DNA of 64,000 nucleotides from JBEPTX01 sp041691795 (lineage in GTDB: Bacteria > Patescibacteriota > Saccharimonadia > Saccharimonadales > Saccharimonadaceae). A program made the position numbers and the translations under genes. Below, one piece after another: positions 51,286 to 57,943 of the stretch; position 1 is the stretch's first letter, and every line of letters starts with the position of its first letter. The stretch covers positions 434,001 to 498,000 of the forward strand of contig JBEPTX010000001.1 in the NCBI GenBank assembly GCA_041691795.1, given 5' to 3'. The notes beneath the pieces were generated by a model, which saw only the letters and a list, made by a program, of their open reading frames with translations, had not been told where the DNA came from and did not search any database.

Positions 51286-52722
51286 TTAGTATCCTGGGCC
51301 ACTAAAGATAGGCAGCTGTGAGGCTGGGTAAAAGCCTGTGCTCGCTTCATTATCTCGCCTTGCAGGGACTGCTAATGTCATCGTCTTGTCTGTTAAGAGA
51401 TTTTTAATATTAGGGTAATACATGTAAATTGTCTGACCCACAGGATCACCACCATTACCATGTAGTTTTATGCCTAGACTTTCATAATGATCAATCTTCA
51501 AGCGATGATTATCATGACTCAGCGAACCGTAGGTTCCATCTTGGAATACATCAAAATTGATGGAATTAAAGACTGGCGTTTCTTGTGTTTTGCTAGGGTC
51601 TTGTAGGTTCGGCAAGATACGGTTTGAATCAATTAACGTATCAGGTGTACCAGGAACATCAATCTTCTTTTGTATATCAGTATTGGTGCTTCCATCGGGA
51701 GTTATCTCTAGTATATTTAGTGCTTTTTCTGCTTCGGCGAGATTATAAACGTATCCTGTATCCGTTGGGTTTTGGGTGTACTGTCCTGTTGTGCGGTCTT
51801 GACCAATATTCTTTTCAAAAAAGCCGTACGTGACAAAGACTTGCCTTAGCATTTGAACACCTTCTAGGTCGCTGGCTGGTGTTGCCTCTGTCACACCGTT
51901 CTTGTAGGCATCAATTGTCGACTGGGGTAGCTGGGGGTAGCCATATTTAGGAGCCTCTTTTTGATACTTGTCGACAATGTAGCCTGCTGATAGCTGTACG
52001 AGATATTGAACATACGCCAAGCGATCCTGAACTGGTGCTTTTTCGAATTCATCAAAGCGCATTGCTTCATATTTACGGACGAAGTCTTTCTTTTCCTGTG
52101 AGAAGTTTTGAAATGGGCCTTGTTCGACAACTGATTCAGGTGCGTCATCCGTGGGTAAGATGCTGCTGAATTCTCTGTCAGGCAGTACCAGTTGGTTTCC
52201 GGTGTTAGGGTTACCTGGAACCTGATTCGCGGCCGCAACAGATGGAGTACCGGTTTGTTTGACTTCACTATTACCACCTTTTGTTGCGTTATAGATTCCA
52301 AAAGCAGTAACAGGTACCATCGCGAGACTTCCTAATTTTACAAGTGGCTTTTTCCAAAGAGTCTTTAAAAGCCCCTCTGTAGCGCCCGTTGCTGGAACGG
52401 GTAGTTGAACTGTCGGGGTACTTGTCTCGATTGCAGGGCTTGAGTAGTCCGTTAGGCCTCTAAGGTCAGCAGGGGCGGTATATTGACGTCCTTTTCTCAC
52501 CTGTTTTGCCAAGCTAGCGTCTGGGAAAGGATCACCTTTGATTTCTTGGGCAGGTATAATTACGGGATTAAGTTCCCCTGTAGAAGGGTGAGCAGAGATT
52601 TCTTCGGGCCTCATGCCACCGAAAGCGCCAGACACAAGGCCTGCATATTTTGGCCGGTTTGGCTGTTCATCAGCTAATTCGGTTGTTGTAGTTGGATTTT
52701 CGTGACCAATTTGTTCTGGCAT
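51286..52722 (-). CDS. T4SS-locus protein of unknown function with one membrane helix
   Basis: From ATG 52722 (AAAGGAAA 5 bases upstream; an in-frame GTG at 52740 is less likely) the protein has 478 residues. A soluble N-terminal region (about 1-120) contains GAFGGMRPEEISAHP. One helix at about 128-148 follows (LVKLGSLAMVPVTAFGIYNA). A helical domain (about 190-330) has NFSQEKKDFVRKYEAMRFDE and LVQLSAGYIVDKYQKEAPKY, and the end (about 380-478) is a beta-rich segment with YESLGIKLHGNGGDPV. The family is not recognised. It has its own promoter and sits between two VirB6-like genes, suggesting a dedicated T4SS partner. Confidence 0.75.
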   Translation of the reverse strand: MPEQIGHENPTTTTELADEQPNRPKYAGLVSGAFGGMRPEEISAHPSTGELNPVIIPAQEIKGDPFPDASLAKQVRKGRQYTAPADLRGLTDYSSPAIETSTPTVQLPVPATGATEGLLKTLWKKPLVKLGSLAMVPVTAFGIYNATKGGNSEVKQTGTPSVAAANQVPGNPNTGNQLVLPDREFSSILPTDDAPESVVEQGPFQNFSQEKKDFVRKYEAMRFDEFEKAPVQDRLAYVQYLVQLSAGYIVDKYQKEAPKYGYPQLPQSTIDAYKNGVTEATPASDLEGVQMLRQVFVTYGFFEKNIGQDRTTGQYTQNPTDTGYVYNLAEAEKALNILEITPDGSTNTDIQKKIDVPGTPDTLIDSNRILPNLQDPSKTQETPVFNSINFDVFQDGTYGSLSHDNHRLKIDHYESLGIKLHGNGGDPVGQTIYMYYPNIKNLLTDKTMTLAVPARRDNEASTGFYPASQLPIFSGPGY

Positions 52723-52777
52723 GGCGTTTCCTTTCGTCACTTATGTGGGACGTCAGTCTCTTGCTAGTTACAATATA

Positions 52778-52806
52778 ATTATACACTAATTTTGTAAAGT
52801 GCGCAA
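52778..52806 (-). promoter_or_regulatory. Promoter of the gene at 52722
   Basis: On the minus strand TTGCGC (52806-52801) and TATAAT (52783-52778) are 17 bases apart. The expected transcription start is near 52771, giving a leader of about 48 bases that contains the ribosome binding site. Confidence 0.6.
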
Positions 52807-52813
52807 TAGGTAC

Positions 52814-52822
52814 TGTGGATAA
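52814..52822 (-). promoter_or_regulatory. Isolated consensus DnaA box
   Basis: TTATCCACA on the minus strand, identical to the consensus boxes at 34347 and 36031. It lies 8 bases upstream of the -35 box of the 52722 gene and overlaps the hairpin at the end of the preceding gene. Confidence 0.45.
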
Positions 52823-52837
52823 ACTGAGTAGTTTATC
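52818..52837. terminator. Hairpin overlapping the stop codon of VirB6-like paralogue B
   Basis: A perfect 8-bp stem GATAAACT / AGTTTATC with loop GAGT. The TAA stop of the upstream gene lies within it. There is no T run on the minus strand, so it may act as a weak terminator or RNA-stabilising structure. Confidence 0.4.
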
Positions 52838-55394
52838 TAAAATTACCGCTTGCAATCTTTTCTAGGGATGCGCGTTGACTGGTACCAAGCTTACTAGCTG
52901 CTTTTGAATTAAGAATGCGCGTAGCCCCTGCCGGACTGAGCGAGCGCGTTCCATCGGCACCGACAGCTTTTCGTAGATACTCCATTGATCCGGGAGTCTG
53001 AGATGCAATTTCGTTGTCCGACAGCCAGTCAAAGTTACCTGGATCACTTTGGTGACCAGACATCTTGGTGTGGCCGACAAATTCGCCGTCCTTCATACCT
53101 GTATCGGCCATCCAGCCAAAGGTTGAGGCTGATTGACTGTCGACATTACCGTGCTTCTCGAGCGCATACGAACGAAATTCATTGTAATCCTTGGAGTCAA
53201 TCATTCCTGGGTTTGCATCCTCAATTTGTGCCATAACGGCTGAAAATGAATCAACCCCAGCTGCACCCCTGCTAAGCATCATACTTGCAGCAGCCTTTAC
53301 TGATAGTTTCGCCGAGTCGGACATACCTGCGCTCAGTGTATTGTTAAGTAACGTTGCTAATTGCTCAAAGCCCATACCCTGCTCTATCATCTCTGCCTGT
53401 CGCTCTTTGATCTCCTCATCATCAATCTTCTTGGCGGCGACAAGTGCCAATCGATCAACTCGCGCGTTAACCGCCTTCATACCACCTGTTTGTAGTTGTT
53501 TCGGAAGATAACTAGCCCCAACACCCTTGTAGGCAAGGTTCGTATATTTGCCTACCAGACTGTCCTCGCCTAGACGTTTAACAACTTTCTTGCTTTTGTA
53601 GTTCTTTTTGATATTTGCGCGAATTGCTCTTCCCCGACTTGCGGCGGATCTTTCGTTCAGACCACTCCCAAATTTCCTACCTGCACTGGATGCTCGTTTG
53701 TCGAGACCGCTTATCATGCCATTTATTGTACTGCCTGCGGACAGGGCAGCCTTAAGCACACCCCAAACGGCAAATAGCGGGATGACTGCAATGGCTGTTG
53801 CGACGAGGCCCTGAACAAGACTCGACTCTGTTTTATTGTCGATTTTATCTCCACCACTCGTTTCTGTACTGTCGAGTGCGTTTTTGGAAGCTGTCGCGCT
53901 GTAGTTGAGACCAGAAGTCAGGATAATTGCGCTCGCTAGTTGCCCGCCGCCAAATAACAGTGATATGATCGGAAAGACCAAAAGTAGATCTATGAACATT
54001 TTTCGCCACTTTTTGAACAGGTCTTCGGTGTTGGGGAGTAGATACGCAACGAAAGCTATTGGTGATATGACAATCAGCAAAACGATGAATGCTTTTCGCA
54101 GTAGCAGAATGATTATGATGACCAAGAGCGCAATCATGACTGAAATGGCAATACCGAATAGCAGTGGTAGCATCACCCATACTGCCGCGGCACCGAGAAT
54201 ACCAGCTGTTATGAGGGTTAACGGCAGATTGCCACTCGACATGACACTTGCGTAGGGGCTCTTGCTATTTTGCAGCAATCCGTTTGCGATGTCTTTGAGC
54301 ACCTCCTTTATTTCAAATCCACCTATATTCGTAAGATCCACGATCACCTGGCAAACATAATAGGATGTATTTACTAAAATAGCTGCGATGATTAATCGTG
54401 GCAGCATTTTTTTCAGACCATAATTGCTCATCCCCATCCCGGTTATCTGGGAATAAATGAGGATTAAAAAGGCTATAACAAACAGGATATTGGCAAGATC
54501 GCGAAAAGTCGACCAGGCGGCGAATGTTCCAGTATTACTATCGTTGTATAATTTGGGTTCGACCTGCAAAAAGTTGTTGGCAAGTAGGCTAAATGCCCCA
54601 TCGGAGATTTTGTTGACTGTCTCGATGATTGGACATAGCATCCATCCCATTTTTTCGATGGCACAGGTGACGCCTTTATTGGGGTCACGACCAGGTGGCG
54701 GCGGTGTGCAGACACCGGTTTTGCTGCCTGTTGTGTCACAGCCCTTTTGACAGGCATCACTTGCTCCTGCACCTAGTTGGCTACAAGTGAGCGTACCAGC
54801 CTTGCAGGCGTCTTTTGTAGGGCCAGGATCCATCGTGTCGCAATTAAAGCCGTTGTAATAACCAGCATAACAGCCAGGTCGTGCCAGTTCGTTTACATTC
54901 TTGCAGGCCTCCTCGCCTTTATCTACTGGTGGGGTCGTTGCTTGCGCACCATCTACTTTGCTCTGGTCGACACCATTGACCTTCTTGATACAGTCTTTCT
55001 GGGCGGTCTGGTTAGTTGAATTGGCGGAGATACATTGATTGACACCATCATGACATTTGCCGATAGTTGAATTTTGATTAGCTGCTGTCACTTTGCCGCC
55101 ACAAACCTGATCAGCAACACTTCCACCGGTTGGTGGTGGAGTTGGGTTGTCAGCGTGATTCTTTTTTCCTTGTTCGCAGGCATGGGTTGCTGGCCCGTTA
55201 TCCATCTGGTTACAGGCATGAGTGCCATCGTAACCGGCTATACATGCTGTATGCACAGCGTCGGAGATACCATTTGATACATTACAATATGTTTCTGCCG
55301 CAAGGCTAGCGTTCACCCGTGTTGGTTGCAGTACAGCAAAAGCACCTGCAAGTGAACCTGCAATAAGTAATAATATGAGTGCCCGTCTGAACAT
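52833..55394 (-). CDS. VirB6/TrbL-like T4SS channel protein, paralogue B, with Cys-rich N-terminal domain
   Basis: The 853 residues start with a signal peptide, followed by a Cys-rich region (about 35-240) of repeats with C-x9-C-x11-C spacing (for example CIAGYDGTHAC and CYAGYYNGFNC). The VirB6 core follows: CAIEKMGWMLCPIIETVNKI, NILFVIAFLILIYSQITGMG, KKMLPRLIIAAILVNTSYY and KKWRKMFIDLLLVFPIISLL. The last 300 residues are soluble and helical. Compared with paralogue A it carries the extra outside domain, which is also found in the hydrolase gene next door. The stop codon lies in a hairpin. Confidence 0.87.
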   Translation of the reverse strand: MFRRALILLLIAGSLAGAFAVLQPTRVNASLAAETYCNVSNGISDAVHTACIAGYDGTHACNQMDNGPATHACEQGKKNHADNPTPPPTGGSVADQVCGGKVTAANQNSTIGKCHDGVNQCISANSTNQTAQKDCIKKVNGVDQSKVDGAQATTPPVDKGEEACKNVNELARPGCYAGYYNGFNCDTMDPGPTKDACKAGTLTCSQLGAGASDACQKGCDTTGSKTGVCTPPPPGRDPNKGVTCAIEKMGWMLCPIIETVNKISDGAFSLLANNFLQVEPKLYNDSNTGTFAAWSTFRDLANILFVIAFLILIYSQITGMGMSNYGLKKMLPRLIIAAILVNTSYYVCQVIVDLTNIGGFEIKEVLKDIANGLLQNSKSPYASVMSSGNLPLTLITAGILGAAAVWVMLPLLFGIAISVMIALLVIIIILLLRKAFIVLLIVISPIAFVAYLLPNTEDLFKKWRKMFIDLLLVFPIISLLFGGGQLASAIILTSGLNYSATASKNALDSTETSGGDKIDNKTESSLVQGLVATAIAVIPLFAVWGVLKAALSAGSTINGMISGLDKRASSAGRKFGSGLNERSAASRGRAIRANIKKNYKSKKVVKRLGEDSLVGKYTNLAYKGVGASYLPKQLQTGGMKAVNARVDRLALVAAKKIDDEEIKERQAEMIEQGMGFEQLATLLNNTLSAGMSDSAKLSVKAAASMMLSRGAAGVDSFSAVMAQIEDANPGMIDSKDYNEFRSYALEKHGNVDSQSASTFGWMADTGMKDGEFVGHTKMSGHQSDPGNFDWLSDNEIASQTPGSMEYLRKAVGADGTRSLSPAGATRILNSKAASKLGTSQRASLEKIASGNFR

Positions 55395-55411
55395 GCTTAC
55401 GGCTTATTATG
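55395..55411 (-). promoter_or_regulatory. Conserved upstream motif of VirB6-like paralogue B
   Basis: The same 17 bases CATAATAAGCCGTAAGC as at 51223-51239, here ending directly at the ATG. CATAAT may be the -10 box, with an 11-base leader. Confidence 0.6.
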
Positions 55412-55460
55412 GCCTATATGATATGAGGTGGCAATAAGTAATTATTCTAGGGAATTGAAA

Positions 55461-57056
55461 TCAACTACCGCTTGGGTGAAGATATGAGTCTACAAATTGG
55501 AAAGTCTTGTCAATGAAAGGCTGGGCTTTATCAAGATTTTTCCATAAATGATCATTTGCTGGATCGGTACCATCAATAGTATCTGCTTCGGATGGAACTC
55601 CAAGACTACGGAGTTTGTCGCGCATTTGCCAGATTTGGTCTGGGCCGACCAAGGGATCATCGTTGTAGCCTGCAAAGTATCCTGGAGGGCTGAGTGCGCT
55701 GGAAAAGAGTGCTGGAGATGCACTATTGAAGTTGTCGAGACATTCGATAAACTTTTTGGCAGCTAGGCGCGTACCATTTTGTTGGAGTGTACTCGAATCA
55801 CCCAGTGTTTTGGACATTGTTTCGGCACTTGTACTCGTATCTTGGGCTTGTTGAGCAACTTCGAGGACATTTGTAACTGTATCAAGACCGGTACCACCGT
55901 TGCCGATATTATTATCAGCTATCCCGCCGCTATAGCCTGTTTTTGGATCAATTCCTGTCTGCCCATTCAATTGGTTGATAACATCTTGAGCACCGTTTAG
56001 GTCAGTTGGTACGCAGGTTGAATGATCCATGCCAATTGCAAATGATTGTGGAGACCTGAATAATGCGGTGTAAGCGTTGGTTGGAGCTGACCAACCAACC
56101 TGAACTGCAGCACCAGACTGGCCGGTGCCTGCCGCGCGTGATGAGAGGCTTCCACCGGCGCTGTCGCCCCAAATAGCAATACGACTTGGATCGATACCAT
56201 ACATACCTGCATTGTCACGAATATGGCGCATGGCGCGCAGAACATCGTCGAGCATATAGTAAATTCCACTGGAACCTAGACGATACGTTGCAACAATGGT
56301 TGTATATCCACGTTCGTTTGCCTTTGGTGCCATAGCATCACCCATGCCGTCATCACCATGCCAGCCACCGCCATCAATAAAGACAATTGCAGGATTATTG
56401 TTACCAGGTGCTTTAGTCACTCGTAGGGGTTGTTGCTTGCCTGCACCATTCACGTACGAACCATACTGATGGTCATCGGCGCTTGCAGCGTCAGTATTTA
56501 GTTTTTTAAGCAGATCGAGAAGTTGTTTATTAGATGTATCAGTTTTTGCTGAACTGTCGGATGATTTAGACGGATCGGTTGTCGTATCTTTGCTTGGGGT
56601 GGTAGGTGCAACAACTTTGCTTTTCGCAACACCCTTTTGACATTCTGACGTAAGGTTTGTGTCAGTACCATATCCTTCGCAGGTTTGACCACTGTAGCCA
56701 GCCTTGTATGCACCGCCTTTTTTACAATCGGTAACAATATCAGGTCCGCCAAAACTGGCGTAATCATCGCAAGATTGGCCGCCATAACCAGCTTCACAGG
56801 CATTAAAGGCAAGGCTAGCAGTGTACTGAGAACAATAGGTAAATCCAACACTACACCCTGTTGCTGCACTTGTTGATTGTGCGGCCGCATCTTTGCAGTA
56901 ATCATCAGATGTTTGAGCCGCGGCGTAATTGTAGTGGAACAAAACCGTTGCACTACCGAGTGCGAGTGTAATAACAAGTGTCTTTAGTATGAAACCGCGC
57001 AGACTCGTCGTTTTTGTCTGCTTTGTACTTTTGTTAGTTTTGTACCAGATTTTCAT
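55461..57056 (-). CDS. Exported alpha/beta hydrolase (esterase-like) with Cys-rich N-terminal repeats
   Basis: The 531-residue protein has a signal/anchor helix (about 23-45), a Cys-rich region (about 50-150) with repeats such as CEAGYGGQSC and AGYSGQTC, a Thr/Ser/Lys linker, and an alpha/beta-hydrolase domain (about 200-531). The nucleophile motif is GDSAGGSLSSRAAG; IVFIDGGGWHGDDGM aligns with the H-G-G-G-W oxyanion-hole loop of hormone-sensitive-lipase-type esterases, with D replacing H. Candidate Asp and His are in YNDDPLVGPDQ and NDHLWKNL. The substrate is unknown; a surface ester or host lipid is possible. It lies upstream of VirB6 paralogue B and shares an upstream motif with the pilin gene. 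Confidence 0.82.
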   Translation of the reverse strand: MKIWYKTNKSTKQTKTTSLRGFILKTLVITLALGSATVLFHYNYAAAQTSDDYCKDAAAQSTSAATGCSVGFTYCSQYTASLAFNACEAGYGGQSCDDYASFGGPDIVTDCKKGGAYKAGYSGQTCEGYGTDTNLTSECQKGVAKSKVVAPTTPSKDTTTDPSKSSDSSAKTDTSNKQLLDLLKKLNTDAASADDHQYGSYVNGAGKQQPLRVTKAPGNNNPAIVFIDGGGWHGDDGMGDAMAPKANERGYTTIVATYRLGSSGIYYMLDDVLRAMRHIRDNAGMYGIDPSRIAIWGDSAGGSLSSRAAGTGQSGAAVQVGWSAPTNAYTALFRSPQSFAIGMDHSTCVPTDLNGAQDVINQLNGQTGIDPKTGYSGGIADNNIGNGGTGLDTVTNVLEVAQQAQDTSTSAETMSKTLGDSSTLQQNGTRLAAKKFIECLDNFNSASPALFSSALSPPGYFAGYNDDPLVGPDQIWQMRDKLRSLGVPSEADTIDGTDPANDHLWKNLDKAQPFIDKTFQFVDSYLHPSGS

Positions 57057-57066
57057 GATATGTATT

Positions 57067-57078
57067 CAGAATACAATA
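57067..57078 (-). promoter_or_regulatory. TATTGTATTYTG upstream motif, copy 1 (hydrolase gene)
   Basis: TATTGTATTCTG on the minus strand, 10 bases before ATG 57056. Near-identical copies lie 9-10 bases before the pilin start (62813) and the last gene (63833). Confidence 0.55.
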
Positions 57079-57147
57079 GAACCAAAACAAGGACAAGCAT
57101 TATGCAAATTTTTATCCCATTGCGCTAATGGTAGTGTATACTCGTAA

Positions 57148-57153
57148 TATAAT
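57148..57153 (+). promoter_or_regulatory. -10 box for the gene at 57181
   Basis: TATAAT, 27 bases before ATG 57181; AAAGGAAA lies in the leader as a distant ribosome binding site. No clear -35 box. Confidence 0.45.
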
Positions 57154-57180
57154 TTACGTGTACAAAGGAAATTTATCCGG

Positions 57181-57840
57181 ATGAAAACAAAGCAACGAAC
57201 GAAACGATCGAATAATCGAAGCCGATCTTTCAAGCGATTCTTGACATCGACAGTAGGCAAAAAGATAGGTATCCTTCTTCTTGCTGGTGTCTCTCTTGCT
57301 GTTCTCGTGCTTATCATTCAGGGCTTTCCGAATAGGAACCAAGGTGCTCAGAACGGTGTCGGCGCCAATGGATTTAGTGTTTTCCAGGTAAAGGGTGCTA
57401 ACTTGGGTGTATCGAACATTGTCAAAAAATCAACGGTTCAGGATGAGTTCGGCAGTCTGCTCAAATCTGTCAGCGATGTTGATGATTCTGGTGTCATCAG
57501 TGTTGGTGGTAACAGGGGTCAAACAGCTACCTATTATGTTGTCACCAAGAATGACACGCATGGGAGTGTCTATGTTGACGTCTGGCAATACAAAAACGCG
57601 GCCGCACATAAAACGGCAGATATCAACGCCGGTACGGGTGATGCTGGTAAGGTCGGTAACCTATCTACTCGTTTCTTGCCTGCTGCCACTATCGCCAACG
57701 AACGTGAGTATGCAATCTTGATCGCCAAGGGCCTTTACACATATAAATTTGCCTTAACTCAACCGTACAAGAATGTCACAATTGACGAAGCAACAGCCCA
57801 GGCCGCGTTGAAACGAATCGCCGCTAAAGCAAACTTGTAA
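57181..57840 (+). CDS. Single-helix membrane-anchored protein of unknown function in the T4SS locus
   Basis: The 219-residue protein has a strongly basic cytoplasmic head (about 1-28), a membrane helix at about 29-47 (IGILLLAGVSLAVLVLIIQG) and an extracytoplasmic domain of about 160 residues with TYYVVTKNDTHGSVYVDVWQ and TRFLPAATIANEREYAILI. No family is recognised. It is the only plus-strand gene in this part of the T4SS locus and is divergent from the hydrolase gene. A palindromic element at its 3' end separates it from the convergent large protein gene. Confidence 0.75.
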   Translation: MKTKQRTKRSNNRSRSFKRFLTSTVGKKIGILLLAGVSLAVLVLIIQGFPNRNQGAQNGVGANGFSVFQVKGANLGVSNIVKKSTVQDEFGSLLKSVSDVDDSGVISVGGNRGQTATYYVVTKNDTHGSVYVDVWQYKNAAAHKTADINAGTGDAGKVGNLSTRFLPAATIANEREYAILIAKGLYTYKFALTQPYKNVTIDEATAQAALKRIAAKANL

Positions 57841-57847
57841 TATCTCC

Positions 57848-57928
57848 GAGTCTCAAAACCTCGTCATTCCAGACTGGATCCCCAGGGCAAGCCCGAGGAT
57901 GACAGGCTGCTGAGAGGTTTTGAGACTC
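57848..57928. repeat. 81-bp palindromic element with 15-bp perfect arms, possible double terminator
   Basis: The outer arms GAGTCTCAAAACCTC (57848-57862) and GAGGTTTTGAGACTC (57914-57928) are perfect complements. Inside are nested pairings: GTCAT (57863) with ATGAC (57899), and GGGC with GCCC around AA. The inner part GTCATTCCAGACTGGATCCC resembles interspersed palindromes common in Alphaproteobacteria. It lies between convergent genes, and a T-rich stretch follows on the plus strand, so it may terminate both. I found no second copy in the window. Confidence 0.7.
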
Positions 57929-57943
57929 AGATTTTAATTTCTA

